DNA of 11,746 bases from JAMXLO01 sp041487355. Its GTDB lineage: Bacteria > Pseudomonadota > Alphaproteobacteria > Acetobacterales > Acetobacteraceae. Position numbers and translations under genes: made by a program. Below, piece after piece: positions 1-6,431 of this stretch. The notes under the pieces are model-generated. The model was not told where the DNA came from. It was given only the letters and a program-made list of their open reading frames with translations, and did not search any database. The DNA is taken from contig JBGPND010000166.1 of assembly GCA_041487355.1 (NCBI GenBank), forward strand, positions 1 to 11,746, written 5' to 3'. The stretch's first letter is position 1. Every line of letters begins with the position of its first letter.

Positions 1-71
1 ACCACGTGCGCACTTCGGCGGTGTTTGCCGCGACGCTGCGCTCCTCGCAATGACATCTAACAGGCACCGTA
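1..71. other. Intergenic leader with REP-like repeat tail
   Basis: No coding region is supportable here. Positions 35-53 read gctgcgctcctcgcaatga, which resembles the end of the dispersed repeat family carrying a GCTCCTCGCAATGAC core that is frequent between genes in alphaproteobacteria. That family resemblance is from memory and was not searched. The stretch ends in the leader of the gene starting at 72, where only a weak AGGC (62-65) stands in for a Shine-Dalgarno sequence. The previous gene lies outside the window. Confidence 0.35.
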
Positions 72-1691
72 ATGACCGAGGGCAATGACTTCGACTACAT
101 TGTAACCGGCGCCGGCTCGGCCGGTTGTGTCGTGGCATCGCGCCTGTCGGAATCCGGCCGCTACCGCGTGCTGCTGCTCGAAGCCGGCATCAGGGACAGC
201 AACCCCTGGATCCACATCCCGATCGGCTACACCAAGGCCTACGCCAATCCGCGCATCAACTGGATGTTCGACAGCGCACCGGAGAAGGAACTGAACGGAC
301 GGACGCTCTATCTGCCGCGCGGCAAGGTGCTGGGCGGCACCAGCTCCATCAACGGCATGGTGTATATGCGCGGCGATCCCGCGGACTACGACCACTGGCG
401 CCAGCGCGGCTGCGAAGGCTGGGACTGGGATTCGGTGCTGCCGTTCTTCAGGAAGGCGGAGGACAACGAGCGCGGCGCCGACGAATTTCACGGCGTCGGC
501 GGCCCGCTGCGCGTCTCCGACCCGCCGCAGATCTGGCCGTTGGCGAAGGCGATGGTGGAGGCCGCCGTGCAAGCCGGCATCCCTCGGACCCCTGACTTCA
601 ACGGCGCCAAGAAGGAAGGTACTGGCTACTACCAGACGACGACGAATAATCGCCGGCGCTGGAGCGCTGCCGCCGCATATCTACGCCCGGCGCGGGGCCG
701 GCAGAACCTCACGATCTTCACCGAGGCGCATGCCACACGCGTGCTGATCGAGAACGGCCGCGCGGTCGGTGTGGAATATCGCACACCACAGAGATTGCAG
801 GTTGCACGCGTCCGCGGCGAGGTGATCGTTTCTGGCGGCGCCTATGGTTCGCCGCATCTGTTGCAGCTTTCCGGCCTCGGCCCCGCGGAGCTGCTGAGCG
901 AGACCGGCATCGAGGTGGTCCGCGACATGCCGGGCGTGGGCGCCAACCTGCACGACCACTTCAACACCTACAGCGCCTATCGCCTGTCGCAGCCTGTCAC
1001 GCTGAACGATCTCGCGCGCAGCCTGCCGCGGAAGCTCGTCGCTGGCGTGCAGTACGCCCTTGACCGCCGCGGCCTGATGTCGACCACCGGCCTGTTCGCC
1101 GGCGCCTTCCTGCGCAGCGACCCGCGGCTGGAGCGGCCGGACATCCAGATCAACATGTCCGCGTGGAGCACGGCAGAGCGCAACCGGGACGGCATCCACC
1201 CGCATCCCTTCCCGGGCATCACGCTTAGCCCGGTGCATCTGCGCCCAGAGGGTCGCGGCACCGTGCGGGTGAAAAGCTCCGATCCGCTCGCGCCGCCGGA
1301 AATCCGCTTCAACTTCCTGAACTCGGACTACGACATGCGGGCGCTGATCTTCGGCATCCGTACCTGCCGCAGGATTGCCGCGCAGCCGGCGCTGGCACCC
1401 TACGTGGTGGAGGAGATTGCGCCAGGCGTCCGCTTCGGCACCGATGCCGAGCTGGCTGATGTCGTGCGCACGAACGGCGTATCGAATCACCACCCGGTCG
1501 GCACCTGCCGCATGGGAAAGGAGCCGGACGCGGTGGTGGACCCGCGGCTCCGCGTGTATGGTATCGAGCGGCTGCGGGTGGCCGATGCGTCGATCATGCC
1601 GTCCATCATCGCGGGCAACACGAATGCACCGACGATCATGATCGGTGAGAAGGCCGCCGCCATGATTCTGGAAGACGCCAAGGCGGCGTGA
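72..1691 (+). CDS. GMC-family FAD-dependent alcohol/choline dehydrogenase-like oxidoreductase
   Basis: A 539-residue flavoprotein of the glucose-methanol-choline family, whose members oxidise alcohols to aldehydes or ketones with FAD. The N-terminal dinucleotide fold is clear: GAGSAG at residues 13-18 and LLLEAG at 34-39. The first GMC signature follows as GKVLGGTSSINGMVYMRG, and the second as GAYGSPHLLQLSGLGP. The C-terminal substrate domain has HPVGTCRMG with the expected catalytic His474, then GNTNAPT with Asn518, matching the His/Asn pair of choline oxidase. The length is normal and no signal peptide or membrane segment is seen, so it is probably cytosolic. The natural electron acceptor and substrate cannot be told; a choline substrate is not implied. 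It is the first gene of an operon with the FAH-family and thiolase genes (28-base gap to the next start). The ATG at 72 is chosen because the FAD fold begins directly after it. Confidence 0.93.
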   Translation: MTEGNDFDYIVTGAGSAGCVVASRLSESGRYRVLLLEAGIRDSNPWIHIPIGYTKAYANPRINWMFDSAPEKELNGRTLYLPRGKVLGGTSSINGMVYMRGDPADYDHWRQRGCEGWDWDSVLPFFRKAEDNERGADEFHGVGGPLRVSDPPQIWPLAKAMVEAAVQAGIPRTPDFNGAKKEGTGYYQTTTNNRRRWSAAAAYLRPARGRQNLTIFTEAHATRVLIENGRAVGVEYRTPQRLQVARVRGEVIVSGGAYGSPHLLQLSGLGPAELLSETGIEVVRDMPGVGANLHDHFNTYSAYRLSQPVTLNDLARSLPRKLVAGVQYALDRRGLMSTTGLFAGAFLRSDPRLERPDIQINMSAWSTAERNRDGIHPHPFPGITLSPVHLRPEGRGTVRVKSSDPLAPPEIRFNFLNSDYDMRALIFGIRTCRRIAAQPALAPYVVEEIAPGVRFGTDAELADVVRTNGVSNHHPVGTCRMGKEPDAVVDPRLRVYGIERLRVADASIMPSIIAGNTNAPTIMIGEKAAAMILEDAKAA

Positions 1692-1719
1692 CGCAACGGC
1701 AGAAGAGGAAACACGGCAC

Positions 1720-2502
1720 ATGCGCTGGGCACGCTTCGAGCAGAATGGCACGCCGACATACGGCGTGGTCGAGGGCGATGACATCATTCCGGTGCGCGGC
1801 TCGCCGTTCGACAGTTGGGAGCGAACCTCGACGAAACTGCCGCTCGCCGGCGTGAAGCTGCTGGTGCCGGTGGTGCCGCCGACCTTCTATGCCGCCGGCA
1901 TGAACTATCCGGAGCATGTGCGCGAGATCGCCGAGAAGGTCGGCCAGAAGCCCAACCTGCCGACGCAGGCGGATATCGGCTACCGCGCCAACAATGCGCT
2001 GATCGCGCAGGACGAGGCGATCGTGATCCCGAAGAACGCGACCGAGCTGGTGCAATACGAAGGCGAGCTGGTCGCGGTGATCGGGCGCAAATGCAAGCAC
2101 CTGACGCGCGACAACGCATTGTCGGCGGTGCTCGGCTACACGATCGGCAACGACGTGAGCGAGCGGAGCTGGCAGAAGAGCGACCGCACGCTGTGGCGGG
2201 CGAAGAACACCGACACGTTCAAGCCGATGGGGCCGTGGATCGAGACCAACGTGAAGCTGGATGACCTCGTCACCAAGGTGCGGCTGAACGGCAAGGAGCT
2301 GATCACCTTCCCCACCAACAGCATGATCTTCGGCGTGGTCGATTTCCTGGTGGCGATGACGACGTACCTGACGTTGTATCCGGGCGACATGGTGTGGATG
2401 GGTACCGAGGGTGCCACCGCGAACATGAAACACGGCGATGTCTGCGAGATCGAGATCGGCGGCATCGGCACGTTGCGCAATCCGGTAGTACGGGAGAGTT
2501 GA
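1720..2502 (+). CDS. Fumarylacetoacetate hydrolase (FAH) family protein
   Basis: A 260-residue protein of the FAH superfamily. Members are Mg2+/Mn2+-dependent enzymes acting on 2-oxo or 1,3-dicarbonyl acids by C-C hydrolysis, decarboxylation or hydration. A short N-terminal domain leads into FYAAGMNYPEH near residue 57. The metal-binding core has YEGEL with Glu114 and Glu116, Asp145 in GNDVSER, and Lys162 in AKNTDTFKPMGPWI. The usual GTPxG loop is changed to GTEGATANM (228-236), followed by the normal HGDVCEIEI and GIGTLRNPV strands. An AGAGGAA Shine-Dalgarno sequence lies about 10 bases before the ATG. Its stop is one base from the thiolase start, so the two are likely co-translated. In an operon with an alcohol oxidase and a thiolase, a role in cleaving an oxidised ring or dicarbonyl intermediate is plausible but inferred. 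Confidence 0.92.
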   Translation: MRWARFEQNGTPTYGVVEGDDIIPVRGSPFDSWERTSTKLPLAGVKLLVPVVPPTFYAAGMNYPEHVREIAEKVGQKPNLPTQADIGYRANNALIAQDEAIVIPKNATELVQYEGELVAVIGRKCKHLTRDNALSAVLGYTIGNDVSERSWQKSDRTLWRAKNTDTFKPMGPWIETNVKLDDLVTKVRLNGKELITFPTNSMIFGVVDFLVAMTTYLTLYPGDMVWMGTEGATANMKHGDVCEIEIGGIGTLRNPVVRES

Positions 2503-2503
2503 G

Positions 2504-3691
2504 ATGGCCATGCAGCGCGAGGTTGTCGTCGTTTCCGGCGTGCGCACCGCAATCGGCGATTTCGGCGGCGGGTTGAAGGATGTCGCGCCGACCGAGCTGG
2601 GCGCGCAGGTGGTGCGCGAGGCCCTGTCGCGCGCCGGCGTGGCCGGTGACGAGGTGGGCCAGGTGGTATTCGGCAACGTGATTCACACCGAACCGAAGGA
2701 CATGTATTTCGCGCGCGTCGCGGCGATGAATGCCGGCGTGGCGAAGGAGACGCCGGCGCTGACGCTGAACCGGCTGTGCGGCTCGGGGCTGCAGGCGATC
2801 GTGTCTGCGGCGCAGACCATCATGCTGGGCGATACGGATATCGCGGTGGGTGGCGGCGCCGAGAGCATGAGCCGCGCGCCGTATCTGGCGCAGGGCGTGC
2901 GTTGGGGCGCGCGCATGGGCGATGCGGCGATGGTCGACATGATGCTGGCCGCGCTGCACGACCCGTTCGACAATATCCACATGGGCGAGACCGCGGAGAA
3001 CCTGGCGGAGAGCCACCAGATCACGCGCGGCGATCAGGATGCGCTGGCGGTCGAGTCGCATCGCCGCGCGGCGCGCGCGATCGCCGAGGGAAGGTTCAAG
3101 CAGCAGATCCTGCCGGTGAAACTGAAGACGCGGCGTGGCGAGACGGTGTTCGACACCGACGAGCATGTGCGGCCGGATGCGACCGCCGAGGATCTGGCCA
3201 AGCTGCGCCCGGTGTTCCGCAAGGACGGCACGGTAACGGCGGGGAACGCCTCCGGCATCAACGACGCCGCCGCCGCGGTGGTGCTGATGGAGCGCGAGAC
3301 GGCGGAGAAGCGCGGCGCCAAGCCGCTGGGCCGGCTGGTGGCCTACGCGCACGCCGGCGTCGATCCGAAGATCATGGGCATCGGCCCGGTACCGGCGACG
3401 CGGCTGGCGTTGCAGCGGGCGGGGCTGGCGCTGGTGGACATCGACGTGATCGAGTCGAACGAGGCGTTTGCCGCGCAGGCCTGTGCCGTGGCGAAGGACC
3501 TGGGCTTCGATCCCGAGAAGACCAACCCCAATGGCTCCGGCATTTCGCTCGGCCATCCGGTCGGCGCGACGGGCACGATCCTGACGGTGAAGGCGCTCTA
3601 CGAGCTGGAGCGCATCGGCGGGCGCTATGCGCTGGTCACGATGTGCATCGGCGGCGGCCAGGGCATCGCGGCGATTTTCGAGCGGGTGTGA
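2504..3691 (+). CDS. Acetyl-CoA acetyltransferase / 3-ketoacyl-CoA thiolase
   Basis: A 395-residue thiolase, which cleaves 3-ketoacyl-CoA with CoA to release acetyl-CoA, or condenses two acyl-CoAs in reverse. All catalytic elements are present: nucleophile Cys92 in LNRLCGSGLQA, the NEAFAAQA loop, His351 in GHPVGATG, and the acid/base Cys381 in CIGGGQG. The AESMSRAPY segment is also typical. The overall wording resembles the BktB/PhaA type of broad-range beta-ketothiolase, but which substrate it prefers cannot be decided. The start at 2504 is preferred over the in-frame ATG at 2510 because GGGAGAG (2492-2498), inside the end of the FAH gene, sits 5 bases before it. It is the last gene of the operon. 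As a degradative thiolase it would finish the CoA pathway begun by the synthetase and crotonase encoded further on. Confidence 0.95.
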   Translation: MAMQREVVVVSGVRTAIGDFGGGLKDVAPTELGAQVVREALSRAGVAGDEVGQVVFGNVIHTEPKDMYFARVAAMNAGVAKETPALTLNRLCGSGLQAIVSAAQTIMLGDTDIAVGGGAESMSRAPYLAQGVRWGARMGDAAMVDMMLAALHDPFDNIHMGETAENLAESHQITRGDQDALAVESHRRAARAIAEGRFKQQILPVKLKTRRGETVFDTDEHVRPDATAEDLAKLRPVFRKDGTVTAGNASGINDAAAAVVLMERETAEKRGAKPLGRLVAYAHAGVDPKIMGIGPVPATRLALQRAGLALVDIDVIESNEAFAAQACAVAKDLGFDPEKTNPNGSGISLGHPVGATGTILTVKALYELERIGGRYALVTMCIGGGQGIAAIFERV

Positions 3692-3744
3692 AGCTTTCAC
3701 GGTCCGGTCAGGGAGGCCCCCACGAGCGGCGAAGCACGAAGTCA

Positions 3745-3753
3745 TGCTATAGT
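3745..3753 (+). promoter_or_regulatory. Candidate extended -10 promoter element
   Basis: TG-C-TATAGT fits an extended -10 element (TGnTATAAT, one mismatch in the hexamer). No -35 hexamer is recognisable at 16-18 bases upstream. It could drive transcription through the repeats toward the small gene at 4017. Its distance from that gene (about 260 bases) and the lack of a -35 keep confidence low. Confidence 0.3.
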
Positions 3754-3801
3754 TGCGCGTGGCCCTTCTGACGCCGTCGAGCGGAGGCGATGACTCTTTG
3801 T

Positions 3802-3834
3802 CGTCATGCCCGCGAATGCGGGCATCCAATGAGG
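3802..3834 (+). repeat. REP-like palindromic repeat, copy A
   Basis: Contains the perfect hairpin ATGCCCGC (3806-3813), loop GAAT, GCGGGCAT (3818-3825), flanked by CGTC on the left and CCAATGAGGC on the right. It matches copy B in reverse complement over about 35 bases with roughly eight differences. This pattern is typical of REP-type intergenic elements that begin with CGTCAT. Confidence 0.8.
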
Positions 3835-3849
3835 CCAGCACTCTTGTTT

Positions 3850-3884
3850 GCAGCTCTGGATTCCCGCTTGCGCGGGAATGACGA
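3850..3884 (-). repeat. REP-like palindromic repeat, copy B (inverted)
   Basis: Contains the perfect hairpin ATTCCCGC (3860-3867), loop TTGC, GCGGGAAT (3872-3879). Read on the minus strand it starts CTCGTCAT like copy A. A stem base pair that is G-C in copy A is T-A here, so the stem is kept by paired changes. With copy A it forms an inverted couple of the kind known as a bacterial interspersed mosaic element. Confidence 0.8.
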
Positions 3885-3909
3885 GCGCAGGTCAAGACCT
3901 GCGCTCGTC
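3880..3909. repeat. Perfect 14-bp inverted repeat (hairpin)
   Basis: GACGAGCGCAGGTC (3880-3893) and its exact reverse complement GACCTGCGCTCGTC (3896-3909) are separated by only AA. The left arm overlaps the edge of REP copy B. RNA from either strand would form a very stable stem. No T-tract follows on either side, so it is not a classical intrinsic terminator. It could still block exonucleases or stall polymerase. Confidence 0.85.
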
Positions 3910-4016
3910 GGTATGATACCAAAGCTGCTGACCGACGCGGTCGCCGGGACAGATCCGAACCGGCTACCGAGATTGTCGCCTTATCGCGAACGGCCGGGCA
4001 GTGCGGGCGCGAGATC

Positions 4017-4307
4017 ATGAGGTCGCTGCCGAAAACGCCGGAGCTGTTGCGGGTCGCGCAGCGTGTCGTCTGGTTCAAGTCGCCCGAAGTCACGCTGGAC
4101 GACCCGATTCATTTCCTTGCGCACGTCATGACCTTTGGCACGCCGGAGGACCTTGCGGCGGTATCCAACGTCGTCGGGCGTGAGGAGCTTCGCGAGGTGC
4201 TGGATCATGCGCCGCCAGGCGTTTTCGATCCGCGCTCCTGGGCGTACTGGAATCTGATCTGCGGTCGCCGACCGCCGCCACCGCTGCCAACGCGCAACTT
4301 CCGATAG
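4017..4307 (+). CDS. Small hypothetical protein, 96 aa
   Basis: A short soluble protein of 96 residues with no membrane segment or signal peptide. It shows a conserved-looking pattern: LLRVAQRVVWFKSPE near the N-terminus, then HVMTFGTPEDLAAV, VGREELREVL, and PPGVFDPRSWAYWN, ending in a proline-rich tail (RRPPPPLPTRNF). From memory, similar small proteins occur beside AbiEii/AbiGii-type nucleotidyltransferase toxin genes, which would make it antitoxin-like. That is unverified, and no such toxin gene lies on either side here. No good Shine-Dalgarno sequence precedes the ATG. The frame stays open upstream without another ATG, so the true N-terminus may be longer. It converges on the monooxygenase gene, whose stop is only seven bases away. 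I do not assign a function. Confidence 0.6.
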   Translation: MRSLPKTPELLRVAQRVVWFKSPEVTLDDPIHFLAHVMTFGTPEDLAAVSNVVGREELREVLDHAPPGVFDPRSWAYWNLICGRRPPPPLPTRNFR

Positions 4308-4314
4308 CGTCGTG

Positions 4315-5664
4315 CTATTCCGCCGCCACCTTCCACGCCCCCATCCGCGGCCACGGCAATCCCAGATTCTCCCGCAGCGTCGCACCCTTGTAGTCCTTCT
4401 GGAAAATCCCCCGCCGCTGCAGCTCCGGCACGACGAACTTCACGAAGTCCTCGAACGTCCCCGGCATGTGCGTGCCAGCCACCACGTAGCCGTCGCACGC
4501 CCGTTCCACGAACCACTGCTCCAGCCGGTCGGCGATCTCCTTCGGGCCGCCGACGATCGCTTCGCGCGGGCGGCCGCGGCGGGTCACTTCCAGGAAGTCG
4601 CGCACCGTCGGGTTGCGGCCGGTGACGCGCATTACCCGGTCGCGCATCGCCTGCATTCCCGACATGCCTGCCAGTTCCTCGTCGGTGAACGCCTCGTCCA
4701 TCCCCTTCCTGGCAAAGTCGAAGTTCAGAGCCTCGGACAACAGCGACAGCCCATCCACCTCGTGATACAGCTTGTCGATCACCGCCATCTTGTCCTCGGC
4801 CTCCGCCTTCGTCGCCGCCGCAACCGGATAGGCAATCGTATTGACGGTCACCTGGTCCGGATCGCGCCCCAGCCGCGCTAGCTCCGCCTTGAATTCGGCG
4901 TAGTTCCGCTTGCCCTCTTCGAAGTTCGGATAGCCGACGAACACCGTCTCGGCCCAGCGTGCCGAGAAGCGCTTGCCGCGGTCAGACGAACCAGCCTGGA
5001 TCACCACCGGATGGCCCTGCGGCGAGCGCGGCACGGTGAACGGCCCGCGCGAATTGAAGAACCGGCCGCGATGATCCAGGCGATGCACCTTGTCGGGATG
5101 CGCGAACAGCCCGCTGGCCTTGTCCACCACCAGCGCATCGTCTTCCCACGCATCCCAATGGCCGAGCACCACCTCCATGAACTCATCGGCGCGGTCGTAG
5201 CGCAGGTCATGCTCCGGATGCACCTCACGGCCCATGTTCATCGCTTCGCCGTCGTTCACCGACGTCACCACGTTCCACGCCGCCCGCCCCTTCAGCATCA
5301 GGTCGACGGTCTGGAACAGCCGCGCGACATGGAACGGCTCGTAGTAGGTGGTGGAGCAGGTCGATCCCAGCCCGAGCCGGGTGGTCGCCAGGCCCATCGT
5401 CATCATGACAGCCACCGGGTCCATCTTCACGCAGCGTATGCCGTGCTGCACCGTATGCCCGTGGTCGCTGCCATACATGTCCGGCATCGCCAGCCGATCG
5501 TCGAAGAACGCAAGCTGGAACTTGCCTTCCTCCAGCACCTGGCCGATGCGCTGGAAATATTCCGGCGAGGTGAAGTCGGTGCGCGATTCCGGATGTCGCC
5601 AGGAACTCGCCAGAGTCGTGCAGTTCTGCGCTTGCAGGAAACCCACCAGGACCATCTGACGCAT
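4315..5664 (-). CDS. NtaA/SnaA/DszA-family FMNH2-dependent monooxygenase
   Basis: A 449-residue flavin monooxygenase of the luciferase-like superfamily, NtaA/SnaA/DszA branch. These enzymes take FMNH2 from a separate reductase and oxidise N- or S-containing or carbonyl substrates with O2. Supporting features are the N-terminal VGFLQAQNC strand, LAFFDDRLAMPDMYG (51-65), RLGLGSTCSTTYYEPFHVAR (96-115), the family hallmark LKGRAAWNVVTS (124-135), and GPFTVPRSPQGHPVVIQAGS (207-226) followed by FSARWAETVFVG. The length is typical. It is the last gene of a minus-strand operon; AAAGGG lies 6 bases before its ATG and the upstream SDR stops 11 bases before it. No flavin reductase gene is present in the window. 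The C-terminus ends KVAAE, the same as the unrelated-branch oxidoreductase at 8982-10223. The substrate is unknown. Confidence 0.93.
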   Translation of the reverse strand: MRQMVLVGFLQAQNCTTLASSWRHPESRTDFTSPEYFQRIGQVLEEGKFQLAFFDDRLAMPDMYGSDHGHTVQHGIRCVKMDPVAVMMTMGLATTRLGLGSTCSTTYYEPFHVARLFQTVDLMLKGRAAWNVVTSVNDGEAMNMGREVHPEHDLRYDRADEFMEVVLGHWDAWEDDALVVDKASGLFAHPDKVHRLDHRGRFFNSRGPFTVPRSPQGHPVVIQAGSSDRGKRFSARWAETVFVGYPNFEEGKRNYAEFKAELARLGRDPDQVTVNTIAYPVAAATKAEAEDKMAVIDKLYHEVDGLSLLSEALNFDFARKGMDEAFTDEELAGMSGMQAMRDRVMRVTGRNPTVRDFLEVTRRGRPREAIVGGPKEIADRLEQWFVERACDGYVVAGTHMPGTFEDFVKFVVPELQRRGIFQKDYKGATLRENLGLPWPRMGAWKVAAE

Positions 5665-5675
5665 GGCGTACCCTT

Positions 5676-6428
5676 TCAGAACTGATAGCGGCGTAGTCCG
5701 CCATCGACCGGGATCACCGCACCGGTGATGTAGCGGGCGAGCGGTGAGGCAAGGAACACCACCAGCACCGCAAGGTCCTCCGGTTCGCCCCAGTAGCGCA
5801 CCGGGATTTCCGTCTCGGCGAATGTCTTGCGGAAATCCTCGGGATAGTTACGGCGGATCTGCTCGCTCATGATGCGGCCGGGTGGGATCGAGTTCACCGT
5901 GATGCCGTACTGGCCAACCTCGCGCGACAGCCCCTTCGCCCAGGCATGCAGCGCGGCCTTGGCGGAGAAGGCCGCATTCAAATGGTCCGGTTCCGACTTG
6001 CCGGTGATGTTGATGATACGGCCCCAGCGATGGTCGATCATCTTCGGCAACAGCGCATGCGCGATCTGGCGCTGGCGGGTGAAGTTCAGCGTCATCGCCT
6101 CTTCCCAGCGCTCTTCCGGCGCGTCGATCGGCAGCACCCGGCTGCCGCCGGCGTTGTTCACCAGGATGTCGACACGCCCGAGTTCGGCATAGGCTGCGTC
6201 GCGCAACATCTCCGCCGCGTCCTCCGCCATGATGTCCTGGCGGATCAGCACCGGGCGCGGGCCGCCGGCAGCGACGACCTCATCCGCCATCGCCGCCATC
6301 AGCTCAACGCGGCGCGCCACCGCGGCGACGCGTACGCCCTCGGCGGCGAGCCCCTTGGCGATGGCGCGGCCGATCCCCATGCTGGCGCCGGTGACCAATG
6401 CCGTCTTGTCGCGCAGTTGCAGATCCAC
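5676..6428 (-). CDS. SDR-fold protein with altered catalytic motif
   Basis: A 250-residue protein of the short-chain dehydrogenase/reductase family. The NAD(P)-binding part is canonical: TGASMGIG (13-20), NNAGG (91-95), Asn115, NSIPPG (179-184), and the C-terminal FLASPLARYITGAVIPVDGG. The active site is not. Where SDRs carry Ser and YxxxK, this one reads IINITGKSEPDHLNAAFSAKAAL. Position K157-4 is Ala153, Phe154 stands beside it, and no Tyr or properly spaced Ser is found. The bases at 5958-5972 were re-read and support this. It may be a non-reductase binding protein or use another mechanism; annotation as an ordinary 3-oxoacyl reductase is unsafe. It starts with GTG at 6428, three bases after the crotonase stop, with AAGGGA upstream. 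It is the middle gene of the operon. Confidence 0.9.
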   Translation of the reverse strand: MDLQLRDKTALVTGASMGIGRAIAKGLAAEGVRVAAVARRVELMAAMADEVVAAGGPRPVLIRQDIMAEDAAEMLRDAAYAELGRVDILVNNAGGSRVLPIDAPEERWEEAMTLNFTRQRQIAHALLPKMIDHRWGRIINITGKSEPDHLNAAFSAKAALHAWAKGLSREVGQYGITVNSIPPGRIMSEQIRRNYPEDFRKTFAETEIPVRYWGEPEDLAVLVVFLASPLARYITGAVIPVDGGLRRYQF

Positions 6429-6431
6429 TGC

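Larger units (their letters stand above)
3692..4016. other. Repeat-rich intergenic spacer
   Basis: 325 bases with no convincing gene. It holds an extended -10-like motif (3745-3753), an inverted pair of REP-like palindromes (3802-3884), a perfect 14-bp hairpin (3880-3909), and the small palindrome GGTAT-g-ATACC (3910-3920). The 76-codon open frame at 3790-4020 simply reads through the repeats. No poly-T terminator was found for the thiolase operon. Confidence 0.7.

Noticed and set aside
681..1787. 368-codon open frame on the minus strand opposite the GMC gene
   Set aside because: It lies opposite a gene with complete family motifs, has an Arg/His/Ala-rich composition and shows no recognisable domain. 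It is an antisense artefact of GC-rich coding DNA.
3802..3909. Possible CRISPR array
   Set aside because: There are only two inverted palindromes plus a hairpin, with no regular direct repeats or equal-length spacers and no cas genes.
3790..4020. 76-codon plus-strand frame in the repeat spacer
   Set aside because: Its first half is a translation of the REP palindromes (RHARECGHP and LDSRLRGNDE type text), and its Shine-Dalgarno spacing is only about two bases.
2303..4093. 596-codon open frame on the minus strand covering the thiolase and the repeats
   Set aside because: The frame is low-complexity, Arg/His-rich, runs opposite a well-supported thiolase and reads through REP elements. No domain is seen.
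4304..4318. ATAGC-gtcgt-GCTAT hairpin between the small gene and the convergent monooxygenase
   Set aside because: A five-base stem rich in A/T overlapping both stop regions is too weak to call a terminator.
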